From Chiridota heheva (taxonomy: Eukaryota; Echinodermata; Holothuroidea; Apodida; Chiridotidae), in contig JAIGNY010002020.1 of the NCBI GenBank assembly GCA_020152595.1, positions 1,453,501-1,517,500 on the forward strand: a DNA stretch of 64,000 nucleotides. The letters are read 5' to 3'. Positions 24,380-36,439 of the stretch are shown one piece after another. Each line of letters begins with the position of its first letter. The stretch's first letter is position 1. The notes beneath the pieces were generated by a model, which was not told where the DNA came from, searched no databases, and was given only the letters and a program-made list of their open reading frames with translations. Position numbers and translations under genes: made by a program.

Positions 24380-25890
24380 ATATATTGGTTATCATCTTTG
24401 ATTGAAGGTTTGAATGGTCAGGTCAGAATTCTATTCTTTTAGAAGCAATGAATTGTTTTACCAATAAAACCATGGAGTAGAAAGAAAGATGATTGTTCTA
24501 TCCCTAAATATTAAGGAAGTTACAGCCATTTACCCTATTTTCAGGGTCCAAGCCATGGCAGCCATCTTAGATTTGACCCAGTTGTAACCCAAAAGTGCTG
24601 GTAAAGTAAGGGTTAATCAACCCGCGACAAGTATGCCAACTTTCAAAAATATATGTAGCATGGTCACGGTCCTGGTGGGCCACCCACCGGTCACTGAAAT
24701 GGAACAAGCCCAACTTTGCTGCTCGGAAGACAGAGGACCCTTCAATAACCAGCCTGTACTTAACCCTTACTCTACCACAAGACATAAGTTATCGCCATTT
24801 TGGGTGTACCATCTTTGACTACACCTCCCAGAAGCACCTTCAAAAAAGTGCTGGTAGAGTAAGGGTTAAAACCATAAAGTAGAACAAAAAGTATTATTCT
24901 ATCCCAAATATGAAAGAAATTAGAGCCATTTACTCTATTTTCAGGGTCTGGGCCAGCGTCCATGGCAGCCATCTTGGATTTGACACAGTTTTAACCCACT
25001 TTTGGGGATCAGCTTATAATTCTTTCTGCAGCTATGAGTTGCTTGACTTTTAAAAGCATGGAGTAGAGCTGAAACCTATTGTTATATCACAAATATTGAG
25101 CAAGTTAAAGCTGTTTGTCCTAATCTTAGGGTCCGCAGCCAGCATCCGTGGCAGCCATGTTGGATTTTACCCAGTTTAAACCTACTTCCGAGGTCCAGGT
25201 CATAATTGTTTCAGCAGAAATAAGTTGTTTGACTCTTAAAACCATGAATCAGAACCAAAACTCATTCTTCAATCACAAATATTAAGAAAGTTACAGTCGT
25301 TGATCCTATTTTCAGGTTTAGGTGGCGGCGGTGGAATCAACCCAGTTTTAACCCACTACTGGGCTCAGGTCACAATTCTTTTTGCAGCAATGAGTTGCTT
25401 GACCCTTAATACCATGGAGTAGAACCAAAAAGTTATTGTTCTATCTTAAATATTAAGGAGGTTACAGCTGTTTACCGGACTTTCAGGGTCCCAGGCCACG
25501 TCAGTCATCTTGGATTTGATCCAGTTTTAACCCACTTCCAGAGGTCAAGTCACAATTCGTTTTGCAGCAATGAGTTGCATGACCCGTAATACCATAGAGT
25601 AAAACCAAAGCTCATTGTTCAATCACAAATATTTAGGAAGCTACAGCCGTTTACCCTATTTTCAGGATCCCGAGCCAGCGTCCATGGCAGCCATGCTGGA
25701 TTTGAATTTTAAGCAACTTTCAGGGTCAGTTTATAAATCTTTCTACAGAAATAAGTTGCTTGACCCTTAAAACCATGGAGTAGAATTGAAAATCCTTGTT
25801 CTATCACAAATTTTAAGGAAGTTACAGCTGTTTACCCAATTTTCAGGGGCTGTGGCGGCCATCTTGGATGTGACCTAGTTTTAAGGCCCC
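24380..25890 (-). repeat. Array of ~175-bp repeats (reverse arm), interrupted by a MITE
   Basis: The same family as at 21900-22990 in reverse orientation: GCCATCTTGGATTTGACCCA-type motifs at about 24562, 24968, 25156, 25506, 25689 and 25857, plus a decayed unit near 25335. Spacings are 168-188 bp except where the insertion of about 250 bp at 24595-24869 widens one gap. Confidence 0.85.
24764..24865. mobile_element. piggyBac-like MITE with TTAA target duplication
   Basis: 102 bp. Left end CCCTTACTCTACCA and right end TGGTAGAGTAAGGG are perfect inverted repeats, flanked on both sides by TTAA (24760-24763 and 24866-24869), the diagnostic piggyBac target site with CCC...GGG termini. A further right-type end is at 24597-24616, so at least two insertions or a rearranged copy lie in the array. 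Confidence 0.8.
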
Positions 25891-26009
25891 AAAACGTTAA
25901 CAGACCTTTTGTTGGAAATTGTTTGGGGGTCTGATAGTATATTTCATGACAGAAAGGTTTTGCTTTGCTGTACGAGCCTTGATATTTTGATCTCTGAATT
26001 ACTGGTATG

Positions 26010-26075
26010 ACCAGGGAGATACCATCTCCCTGGTATGACCGACATTCCCTTCAAACCACCTCCCTGGTATGACCT
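26010..26075. repeat. Perfect hairpin plus repeated CTCCCTGGTATGACC
   Basis: ACCAGGGAGAT (26010-26020) and ATCTCCCTGGT (26024-26034) form an 11-bp stem with a 3-nt loop; CCTCCCTGGTATGACC follows again at about 26060. The CAGGGAGTT-type word also occurs in the hairpin at 6804 and near 10239. Confidence 0.65.
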
Positions 26076-26079
26076 ACAT

Positions 26080-26875
26080 TCCTATCTCAACTTAACACAG
26101 TGGGGCCTTTTCGTTTGACTTTAATTTACTACATCCATTTTCATTTGTATGATCAGGGTGAATTCATTTTGCAAGTAACTTGAAGTTGAAGTAAGATTCA
26201 ATGAATCTGTGTCTGACATGTGATTGTGGAGATACTATTGATCGAAGAAACTCAAAAGTTTGTCTGCTTGTAAATAACATCACAACCAAAACCCTAAAAG
26301 AATGTATTAAATTGTAAGCATCTATGCATCTGTCTATAGTTTTTACCACATATGACATTGTTTCAACTTCACGTTCATAACAGGTTCTCAAATTGCCATC
26401 CATATCCTATGCCATACCATGCCAGGAAGGTCTAATTGTTTTTGATACTGTAATATACTGCAATGTCCGATCAATCACAACAGGTCAAGTCTAGCCCACA
26501 GTACTGTAATAAACAGGAAATGCAGATATGTCCCTGCAGCTTTGATAGATTTGCCTAGCACATTTTCTTTGCTTGATTTTGTCTTTTCATCATATTTATG
26601 TCTATTTTTTTTCTAATATGGTCAATTCTGTAAAACAAGAACAGAGATAACCAACAGATTAAAAATCATTTAAAATTCTAGTTTGATGTGTATAAACATA
26701 AACAAACATAACTTTTGGAAAATAACTTTTGGATATTAAATTTGAGGTTGTTCATCGTGACCTTATACAGTTATGCTACTTTTTAGTTATCTCATCAAAT
26801 GATAAAAATATAACATTCAATGCCCAAAAATTAATGTATAAATGTGTTTTAAACAATTTAGTTTATATTAAACAT
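26080..26875. other. Intronic sequence, nothing recognised
   Basis: AT-rich; no exon, RNA or transposon signal seen. Confidence 0.5.
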
Positions 26876-27432
26876 TGATGGTTTGGTTTGATGAGGTTTA
26901 ACGGCACCGCTACAGTCAAGTATCAAATGTGATAAGAAGTTGTTAAATAATTGAGGTGCAAGGTTAGGAAACAGATGATTGGAAAAGGAAAGAAGAATGA
27001 AGAGAAGTGAAAATTTTAAAGAAAATAAGTTGTAGAAGAAAAGGTGGTACGAAGGAAAGAGGGAGAGGGATGTGAGATAGGAAAGGATGGGGGTGTGGGG
27101 AGATTAAAGCAAGTGGAAAAAGTTGCTGTTGTGGAGGAAGGTCATAATGTTTGAGGGGAAATTGTCCTTGCAGAAGTCGGAAATAGTGGTGGCAGGGAAT
27201 AGGAAAGATCTGGAATTGGCGTAAATCAAACAAGTTAAGAGGATATGATTGATCGAGAGATCATTGCAAGTGGACAGATAGGTTTGGGAGAGCCAGAAAT
27301 GAGGTAGGAGTGGTTAAGATAGGTGTGGCCTAGGTGAATGTGGGTGATGACCAAATCCTCTCTGCAATTGCGACTTAGAAGGAGAGGGTTGATGCCTACT
27401 TGGGATTGATAGTGTGAAGTTTATTATTAGTC

Positions 27433-28063
27433 TCAAGATTCCAGGAGTCTAGCCAAGTCCTCTTGAGGTAGTTGGAGGTATTTTGGGAGAAAGTCCGAAT
27501 GAGGTATATCAATAGAAGAAATTTGGTTTAACAGAGCATTATTGGCCGCTCTGTCTGCCCTTTCGTTCCCGAGGATACCGACGTAGCTGGGGATCCAGAA
27601 GAAGATGATTTTCTTGCCAAAGGAGAAGAGAGTGTGCATTTGTTTAAAATTTGTAATATGAGTGGAATAGACCAGCGCATGTTGAGGATGCCTTAAGGAC
27701 TGATTTGAAGTCAGAGAAGATGACAAAGCGAGAGCGGAAGAAACGTTCTGTGAAGTTTAAAGCTAGGAGGATAGCCTTTGCCTCAGCAGAATAGATATAG
27801 GCTCCATCTGGTAATCTCGAAGAAAGGGTAAGGCTGGGGAAGGCAGCGGCAGCTGCTGAGGTACCTTCACGTGTGGATCCATCGGTAAAAAGGAAGGGGT
27901 AGTTGTGGAAGTGTCTACTGAGTTGACAGTATTTGGAGCAAAAAAAGGCTGGATTGTGATGAGCTTTCGTAAAAGAAGAGAGGCCTACAGTAGTAAGACC
28001 CAGGTGGCTGTAGAGAAGATGTTGATGTTGGCTTTGGGAGGTGGGAGTGTACCTGCATCCCAA
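27433..28063 (-). pseudogene. LINE RNase H domain (copy 1)
   Basis: In two overlapping frames the domain shows FTDGSTREG (first Asp), YSAEAKAILLAL (Glu), FSDFKSVL (second Asp) and GNERADRAANNAL (third Asp), the four acidic residues of RNase H. A frameshift separates the first three from the last. Upstream, KANINIFS marks the RT-RNase H linker also seen in copy 2. It would remove the RNA strand during target-primed reverse transcription; here it is a relic. Confidence 0.8.
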
Positions 28064-28250
28064 AGTGAGGGGGGATGTGTTTGTTGAGATTGAAGAGGTT
28101 GGTGAAGGAAAGAGAGTGGGTAGAATGGGAACAAGAGTTTTGAGGGTTGGTGAGAATGCGAAGGGTGAAGGAGAGGCCAGTTTTGGTGCTACTGATGTCT
28201 AGGGAGAGTTCATTGGTAATTGGGGTGATGACGTTGTCAAGGTCGGTGGG

Positions 28251-29320
28251 TTACAGAAAAAGAAAGTTGGACTGAGGTGTTCCCATTGGAGTTGGTGGTA
28301 GGTGGGTGGTGCTCTGAGTTGGGATGATTGGGTTTCTGTCGAGTCTTGGAGACGTTTCTAATAGTGTTGGTCTGGGTTTTTTCCCCCTAAGTGGTGATAG
28401 GGTGGAGAAAGGTTTAGGGAAAATTGATAAGGTTTGTGTTGGTTGATGGGGGTCTTTGGATGTTGTGAAGGTTGTCTTTGGTAATTTGTTGGTTTCTTTG
28501 TTGAGTTGAGGTGAACTGTTGTGGTTTTGGGGATGTGGCGTGATGCTGGCCCAATTTTTCCAAGAAAGGGTGAGGAAGGCTGCATATTGATGCGAGGGGC
28601 CTGAGGTGCTGGTAGATGTGGAAGTGGTTGAGGTGAAAATAAAAGTGGGAGGGGTGACAGCGGCCTTCCTCTGGTATGATATCTTGTCCAACCAGTCTAT
28701 ATCGGTCTGGACGTCTTTGGAAACAGTGCGAGGGCGGGAGAAGATGGCTTGTTGAAGCTAGTGGTGGTTGGAGTGTTTGTAGGGTTGATAGTAGGGGTGT
28801 TATGCATAAGAACTTCGGAGAAGGTGAAGGTGCGAGTGTTTGTGTTAAGCTGGTTTGAGGTTTTGGAGTCTAGTATTTTCCTGGCTTCAGGGTATGAGAT
28901 GTTTTGTAAAGTCTTAATTTTGGAGACTTCTTTTTCCCGGATCCATTTGGGGCAAGTGTTGGAAGAAGCGGGGTGGTTGTCGGGATGGCTACCAGAGCAG
29001 TTCACACATTTTGGTTTATTGTCACACTTAGTTTGGTACTTTGGTTGTGGGTGGTAGAGCTGCAATTGGCGCAGTAGGCTTAGGAGCGGCTGTTGTTTTT
29101 GCTATGGCTAAATATTTGGGAGTTGTGACATCTGAGGGGGTTTAGTATGTAAGGGGATACAGGGACAATGAGGTAGCCGATGTGAATAGAGGTTGGAGGT
29201 GGGAGAGTTGAATGTGTTTATTTGCATTGTGTTGTTGTTCCGGGTTAGGGTCAATCTGCATATGTCTGTGACGCCTTGTGGCTCAAGTTCTGAGGTTATC
29301 TCCCCTAAAGATCGGGGCAT
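28251..29320 (-). pseudogene. LINE ORF1 (gag-like, CCHC zinc knuckle), broken
   Basis: The conserved core is CVNCSGSHPDNHPASSNTC followed by PKWIREKEVSKIKTL and ISYPEARKIL, the zinc-knuckle plus helix typical of gag-like ORF1 proteins of I-type and related LINEs. The upstream part contains GVTDICRLTLTRNNN. The C-terminal part (28251-28691) is a low-complexity Ser/Thr/Pro tail. Several frameshifts separate these blocks. ORF1 normally binds element RNA in a ribonucleoprotein. Confidence 0.75.
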
Positions 29321-29942
29321 TTTATAACTCCCCTGGAAAAGTTGAGGTAGTGGTGGGAGGAGGCAATGATATTGACACCTGTGTTGGGTGGTAGTGGCAA
29401 GGAGGAGTCTAGATTGGGTGGATGTGGAGCACTTAACTAGGAGATCACCAGATTTGATATGGTCGGAGGTTCCAATGAGACCCCGGACAATCTTAGTGAT
29501 AGCAAATGGGGAGAGGATTTTGAGGCTGAAGTCACTGGGAGGGGAATAGACTATGATAAATTTTGGCCAAGGAGGAGTGGGTTGGGTGGTGGTGGGGAGA
29601 TGTGAGGAGAGGGGAGGAGAGGAATAAAGCTGAGGAGGTGAAGAAGGCCCCTTGAAGTATTTCTGGGCATGTCTGGTAGGTTGAGGTAGGGTGTCTAATT
29701 CTGATGATAAAAAGTTTTAAAAAATTAAGGAAAAAAATAAAAGGGTGAAAAGGAGGCAACAGTTGCCCCAATAACTGGGAAGGATAGCAGGGAAAAGAGA
29801 AAGGATGTAAAGACAAGTCGGAGAAAGAAAAAGAGGGCCTACTAGAGACCAAGAGTGGAAAACTATCCAAGCAAAATGGGGGTAAAATATTCCCCACCTA
29901 CATTGGCAAAAGGAGGTGAAAATTTGTGAGAAAAGAAAAGAG

Positions 29943-30003
29943 AGAAGAGGGGGAAAGTGTGGAGACTTTAGAACACCTTTTTTGGTCTTGTGACTATAGA
30001 AAC
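29943..30003 (+). mobile_element. Possible zf-RVT fragment of another LINE
   Basis: The plus strand encodes ESVETLEHLFWSCDYRN, which resembles the C-terminal ETLxHLFWxC motif following reverse transcriptase in several LINE clades. The preceding Cys is absent. Opposite in orientation to the LINE next to it, so a separate insertion. Confidence 0.45.
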
Positions 30004-30075
30004 AAATCAGACAATACAAGAGTTAAAGAAATAGTTCAGTGCTTAATTATGAAAAATGACAATGAGAAATTAAAA

Positions 30076-31066
30076 AATACCGAAGTATCGGTACTTGCAA
30101 GAATAAGTTATAAAAGATACCTTTAAATCACTTAAAAATCAGCAAAAATATCATTTTTTAGAAATATATACAGTATGTATTTAAACATGGTACATCACCT
30201 CAAATTTCATAAAAATAATATTTATGGAAAGACATGGTTGCAAAACTGACTAAGTTTGTCAATATTCCCGCTATTCCTCCAACTTTTAATAACAGCTGGC
30301 CTAGTTATAGTGCACTACTAGTTTCGCAAATATGCATTATACATGTAGAACAGTAACGTTAGTACAGAGCGGGAAAGTACCGTTTTTAACTTTTGTGCAA
30401 ACTTTCTAGGCCCAACTGTCATGAAATATGCCTGTATTTTTAGTAGTATTGTAACAAGAAAATTTCATAAGAATATAATTAAATTCTTTTGAAAAGACAT
30501 GTATGCATTCACTTTTATCTGAGAATCGCTTCGGTCATAAAATATATGTTGCAAATTCACAACAATGTTGAACATTGCGAGTGTAAAGTTTTCTTTTAGA
30601 CACGAAAGGGCTGGTTGAAAGAAAGAAAATAATCCCTTTCCCCCATCATGTCACATTTAACGTTGCTCGGTATGCCGGTACTAAGAAAAGTACTGGTTCC
30701 TCAACGGTGCCGGTATGGTATGATACCACCAAATGAAAAATATTGAAGTACCGCTGAGTACCGTCAGTATCAGAACTTGCAAGAATAAGTTATAAAAGTT
30801 AACTTTAAATTACTTAAAAATCAAATATAAGAAATAAATATGTATATATACAGTACATCACCTAAAAATGTCATAAGAATAATATTTATGGGAAGACATG
30901 GTTGCAAAACTTGCAAAGTTTGTCATTATTCCCACTATTCCTCAAACTTTCAATAACAGCTGGCCTACAGTAGTTATGGTGTGCTACTAGTTCCTAGAAT
31001 ATACAATACAGTAATGTTACTACAGAGCAGGAAAGTATTGATTTTTACTTTTGTGCAAACTTTCTA
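30076..31066. repeat. Large tandem duplication (~690-bp offset)
   Basis: The block 30076-30410, with CTTGCAAGAATAAGTTATAA, GAAAGACATGGTTGCAAAAC and AATAACAGCTGGCCTA, recurs at 30770-31066. A further block at 30465-30660 recurs at 32515-32710. GGTACT/AGTACC words cluster at 30660-30770 and again at 34195-34272 in inverted relation, possibly the termini of one 3.6-kb element. Confidence 0.75.
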
Positions 31067-31312
31067 CAATCTTGGACAAAACTGTTGGGACACTTAGCGG
31101 AAAGTTTTCATGTTATTTCAATTATCATATATAGCTATTTTTCAGGTAACCCCCCCCCCCTCCTCCTCTCCCGCACTCCTTCTTTCAATGTGTTGTCAAA
31201 ATATTTGACTAGGAAATGCAGAGACATAGAAATCAATTATCAACACTTTCCACTCATTTAACCAACATTGAACGGGGGAACCGGGTGTCCCAACAAGTTT
31301 TGTCCAAGATTG
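31067..31312. mobile_element. TIR MITE, 246 bp
   Basis: Left end CAATCTTGGACAAAACTGTT followed by GGGACAC and right end GTGTCCCAACAAGTTTTG followed by TCCAAGATTG are inverted copies with one extra base. A left-type end recurs at 32380 (CAATCTTGAACAAAACTGTT). A flanking TA is present on the left only, so a mariner-type origin is a guess. Confidence 0.65.
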
Positions 31313-32379
31313 TCTGAAATAATGTGCGGCAAACACAAGCGCTTTTTGATGAAGATTTGAGGGGGTTTTGATGTATGTGGATAGTGTTTTACTTTGATAT
31401 GAAAGATCGTGTCGGTCGATAATGGGGAGACAATGTGAAACTTTGGCAACTGGAAGTTAGTTAATAAAAGCTTCATTATTTCACAAAACCAGCGCCACCC
31501 AACAATTAACCATGAAAATAACGTAAAGATCACTATACTTAAAGAGATTTTCTATCATCTGTGGTAAATCGTTTGACAACAATTTTTACTTTAAAAGAAA
31601 ATCTTTTCAATTTGTGTATGGACTTTATACGATTATTTTCACTTTGTCAATTTCTAGTCACTACAACTTCAACATGTACAGGAAACATCAAAATTCTCTT
31701 TACTTTCTTCAAATAAAAGACAAAACTATTGACCACAAATTTGGTAAATCAGTCAGCTAAGACGAGAGTGTGGCGCGACGTCTAATTTAAACATGGAATC
31801 TAACAGTTTTTATTATTTACAAAATCGTGTCGTATTTCTTTTATTTCATCAAATTTTACTGAACTTCTACTTTTTCATCAATGTCCTGGCTACCCCCTAT
31901 TCTTGTACGGTATTTTCCATAAAAATTTCAGAAAGCAAAATAAGCATGTCGAAACTACTTTTTGTTTACATTCTGGAATCTAATAAAAATTGAAATACTC
32001 TCCACCTACTGTAACTGCCATCATTTCTGTCTCCATCTCATTCACTTCTCTCCTTCGCAAGCCCCCACCCCACATCCCCAACCCCCTCACTGCCATTATT
32101 TTACTTGTAATCCAAAATGTGCAGAACAATGCAGTGGTAAAGAATAAAACACTCAGACATTCTGAAAAAATGGGTGGCAAATACAAGTGTTTTTTTTTTT
32201 GCCGAAATAAAGAAAAAAGCACATATTTCCTATCTACTAAGAAGTTATTGCCTTTTACTGTAGTTTGAATTCTCAAAACAATTGAATGGCTGTTTTTCAA
32301 CAAATACCATGACTTTCCTACATAAAACTATTATTCCATTGACATTTACAATATTTTTTACTCAATGACATTTCTCACA
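31313..32379. other. Unassigned sequence between repeat ends
   Basis: Contains C-rich CCCCACCCCACATCCCC (32063 area) and a run of T (32191). Open frames on both strands at 31980-32303 overlap one another and carry no motif. Confidence 0.35.
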
Positions 32380-33559
32380 CAATCTTGAACAAAACTGTTG
32401 AGATACTTACCGGAAAGTGTTGGGACACTTACCAGAAAGTTGCATGTTATTTTGAATTATCATGTTTAGCTATTTTTTAGGTAACACCCCCTCCCCATTT
32501 TTTTTTTTTTTTTTAATAAGAATATAATTCTTTTGAAAAGAAAATGTATGCATTCACTTTCATCTGATAATCTCTTCAGTCAATAAATAAATGTTGCAAT
32601 TTCACAAAAGTGTTGAAAATTTTTAGTGTAAAGTTTTCCTTTTAACACGAATGGGCAGGTTAAAAGAAAGACAACTAAACCCCCTTCCCCTATCATGTCA
32701 CATTTACCTTAAAAATAATCATCTGTAAGTGACATAATGAAAATTCTCCTCACAATCAGCAACTATTTCTTCCAAACAAAACTTAAACAAAGAACTGTAA
32801 TGTCAAGATTGTCCCAAGCGGAAAAAAGCTAAATCAGTCCAAGAAAAAAAAGCCAAATTAAGCTACAGTATCAAAGCCAAACTGTAATCAACTTGAATTC
32901 CAATATACCAACTATTATACCAACTAAAATTCCAACTGCCTGGCCCAAAGACAAGTATTTGCAACATTACAACAAAACAAAATGTACTCCAGATGCCATT
33001 TTGAAGCACTTTCAAAGTTATTTCAGGTCTTTGATGGCTTTGAAATTAAAATCTGGGACTTGCTTTGCCATTTGGATGAGGAATTTCAGTTATCCATACA
33101 ATCTATTCATGGTTTTAACCTCATTTAAGGTGTGTTTTCAGATGTTTCAAGGACTTCACCATAACTCATTGCTACTTTAGTGTATAAGCTGCAATGTGTA
33201 GAGTCACATGATTTGTGTTCAAAACAGTCCAGTCAGTGGTGAACAGAATCACAGAGTTTTCTGCCCATTGAGGATTTTAATATTGATGATTATTGTACTT
33301 AATATTAGAAACCCTTAAAGGCATGACCAGACTAAGAATTTGAAAATGATGTTGAGAAATCAATCAGTATTTTATATTTTCATTTTGCCCTGTAAATTTT
33401 TGAAAGTTTGGCAAGAGTAGGCCTGCACTGTGTTGTTCTTGCTCGTTTGGAAAATACTGACGGTTAACAATAGAAAACTTTTGACCAATAACGCACATGC
33501 GCAAGTCACTGCAAGACTTGCATATTATTACGATGGGGTAAATTCTGTTGATATACGGA

Positions 33560-34145
33560 TGTAATTAGTGTTGAAAATTATATTTACCCACTGTAACAAA
33601 TTGATGTGTTTGAATTGAAAAAAAGTGCATAAATTTAGAGTTAAATTAACTTTAAATGCAAATTGCAAACTTGCAAATTGCAAACTTCTAGGGGTGTGAT
33701 TGGGCGATTTGTTTTCTTATTAAGTTAGAGATCATGTGTATATTTAGGTTTTAATGTTTAAAACGGAAGCCCCTTGTAAAGTGGGAATTTCTTTTAGTGT
33801 GCAATACTCACATTTACCTTAAAAATAAAATAATAATCTGCAAGTCACATAATGAAAATTATCCTCACAATCAGCAACTATTTTTTTCCAAACAAATATA
33901 TTTACCCCTCTAACAAAGGGATGTGTCTGAATTGAAAACAAAAGTGTGTAGAATTAGAGTTGAATAAACTTTCAATGCAAGTTGCAAACTTATGTTAACA
34001 AACAGAATGTCGGAGATTCTGGAGGTGTAATCGGGCAGTTAGTTTGATCTAAGTAACTTAAAGATCAGGTGTATATTATGTTTTAATGTTTAAAACGGAA
34101 ACACTTTGTAATGTGGGAATTTCTTTTAGTGTACAATTCCATGAT
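33560..34145. repeat. Tandem duplication (~315-bp offset)
   Basis: Copies at about 33580-33805 and 33895-34145 share GATGTGTTTGAATTGAAAA-like, TTTAATGTTTAAAACGGAA and GTGGGAATTTCTTTTAGTG. The linker CACATTTACCTTAAAAATAA to CAATCAGCAACTATTT also occurs at 32698-32775. Confidence 0.8.
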
Positions 34146-34809
34146 ACTGTAAGTTATATTTCATATTTGCCACTTTTGGGTAGTCACCTGTAAAAATACC
34201 GGTACTTCGGTATTACCAGTACCACTTGCGTTGGTACTAACAGTACTTATCTTCACCAGTACCGTGCAACACAAGATGTCCAAAAACCTGTCTGTCTTGG
34301 TAAACTGTTACACTCGTCATGCAACTTTGAGAGATACTTGAACACCCTCCAGAACACTGAACATCTTGGTTTGATTTCTTGTTTTGTGTTACCACTACTA
34401 GGATCTACTTAACAAGTTGTATTACTTTTGGTCAGCACACTTTGTAACAGAAAATAAATTACCTCAATGGTAAAAATATCTTTCAGAAAGGTAAATTTGT
34501 ACCACCTAAACTTTACCAAATTCTAAATACAATGCTCCACACAGCAGATGCCATTAACTGATTGTGTACACACAAAAAAGTTCTTTCCCCTTCAGTAAAT
34601 ATATCATGTCATTTAAAAATTACTATCTCTGGAGACTAAAATTTCAAACAGTGAAAAGTGATGTGCACTTAGTTATGAGGCAACACCATATATGGTGTTG
34701 TTGAATTCCACAGACTACACACCATCAAATGCAACACAAAGACAAAGACAACCTGCAGAGAGCTATTTAATTCATGGGGATACAAATTCAGGTTTAGTTA
34801 AAGGAATTA

Positions 34810-35370
34810 TTCAGTGGTCAATCATGTTGATCTTATATGAAAGAGGACTTCAAAAGAAACAAAATGGTAAACAAAGTGTTCAAAAATCTTATTCCGTTAA
34901 GAAGATATTTAAGTTTAAAGTTTGGTATTATTTCTGTAGAAACGACTAAAATCAGATTAGTTGTGATGTCACAGCCTTACATTCCTCAAAGTCTTTTATG
35001 TATTTTAAAGAAAGTTTATTAAATGTTTTTACTATTCAATTATTTTTCCTCAAACATTCTTCTGATGGTATATTATAAATACCCTTCCTAGATTCAGTTT
35101 TACTACTTTTTTGACATATCCCATGGTTTTTAAGTCACAAAATCGCAGGACAAAATATGATAGAATACATAAAGACTTTGAGGAATCTGAGGCTATGACA
35201 TCACAACTAGTCTGATTTTAGTCGTTTCTACACAAATGATACCAAACTTTAAACTTAAATATCTTCTTAACGAAATCAGATTTTTAAATGCTTTCTTCAC
35301 CATTTTGTTTCATTTGAAGTCCTCTTTCATATATGATGGACATGCTTGACCACTAAACTAATCTTTTAAA
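34810..35370. mobile_element. Foldback element, ~200-bp inverted arms
   Basis: Left arm about 34810-35000 and right arm about 35170-35370 are inverted copies (ATATGAAAGAGGACTTCAAA on the left, TTTGAAGTCCTCTTTCATAT on the right). Each arm includes GTCACAGCC/GGCTATGACATC and TAGAAACGACTAAAATCAGA or its complement. The same arm sequence occurs alone at 12870-13060, so it is a dispersed family. Confidence 0.8.
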
Positions 35371-35375
35371 AATTG

Positions 35376-35749
35376 CATATTGTGCATTAGAATATTATCC
35401 AAGTACAAAAGTTTCATGAATTCTGATTTGTGTAAAATTATTACTGTTTAAATTCATTTTAATCATGAAACGTATCTTGATGTTGGTACTGCAATTCATT
35501 GCGCTGTTAAAAGATCCTACACTGAGCATTTTTGTAGTCATGCTGTTACCCTTAATTAAGTCACAAGATAAAAGGAACTGGTATGTTGCCACTGCAGCAG
35601 TTTACAAACGTTAAGTAATAATACGTCATTCTTATATATTTCATGCACTGTGATTAGCAATCTCATACACAAACTATGCATGAAATCTGCATTTCCATTT
35701 TAAATTTGCATTCCATTTTAAATATGCATTTCAATCTTAATGTTCGGTA
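35376..35749. other. Intronic sequence, nothing recognised
   Basis: AT-rich; only a weak repeat of TTCCATTTTAAATTTGCA at 35690-35730. Confidence 0.45.
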
Positions 35750-35872
35750 CTTTGTAACTTATGAATTTTAAGTTTTTTGTTTATTCTCTTCCATTTTTAT
35801 TGTATTGTACAGCGCTTTGAGATTCTTCTGAGTTAAAGGCGCTTTATAAGCACCAGCTATTATTATTAACTA
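35750..35872 (+). mobile_element. SINE/LINE 3' tail (AGCGCTTTGAG ... GCGCTTTATAA)
   Basis: TTGTACAGCGCTTTGAG, then AAAGGCGCTTTATAAGC and ATTATTATTA make the common 3' tail shared by many L2/CR1-like LINEs and dependent SINEs. The body upstream is not resolved. Head-on orientation relative to PPTC7. Confidence 0.65.
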
Positions 35873-36439
35873 TTCACACAATATTTCTTTGAGAGCTACT
35901 CCACAATCTTCAACTTCAGTGTGTGCAGCCTGTCAATGCATCCAAATGATCTACAGTAAATTGATTTACTGTTATTATTACTATACTTGAGCTGTTTTAC
36001 AAAATATTTTTGGACAATAAAATAATAAATACATAACAATGATACATAACCTACTGTATATGTACAGTATCAAGGAAATATAGTTCAATAGTTTTTGAAG
36101 ACAGTAAACATGCAATGTTGTCAAAAACTTAATTATAAACAAAATGTTTACTTTTTGATACTTGTATCTAGTCCTGTTTCTTATATGAAATAAACAGTTG
36201 TTACATTGAATGACCAGTTACACTGAACGACCAGTTGTTAGATTGAACGACCAGTTGTTACACTGAACGACCAGCATAAATGTACCTTCAAATATCAAAT
36301 TTTGTTATTCAAATCCTTTTAAATTGAGATACTTAGTAAAGGATGACATGATATATGATTTGAAATAAAATCAAAAGCAATAATTCTTTAGATTACCAGA
36401 ATAGATATATTCCACACTATAGCTAAATTCCACACTTAC

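Larger units (their letters stand above)
26876..29900 (-). mobile_element. I-group LINE copy 1, internally deleted (ORF1 joined to RNase H)
   Basis: The element is read on the minus strand. Its 3' end at about 26876 has a GTTTAACGGCACC word (complement GGTGCCGTTAAAC) shared with copy 2 at 49425. Going 5' from there come an RNase H domain, a short C-terminal reverse transcriptase remnant (to about 28245) and then directly ORF1 with a zinc knuckle. The endonuclease and nearly all of the reverse transcriptase present in copy 2 are missing. An RNase H after the RT points to the I/R1/LOA group rather than Jockey. Many stops and frameshifts; non-autonomous and dead. Confidence 0.8.
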
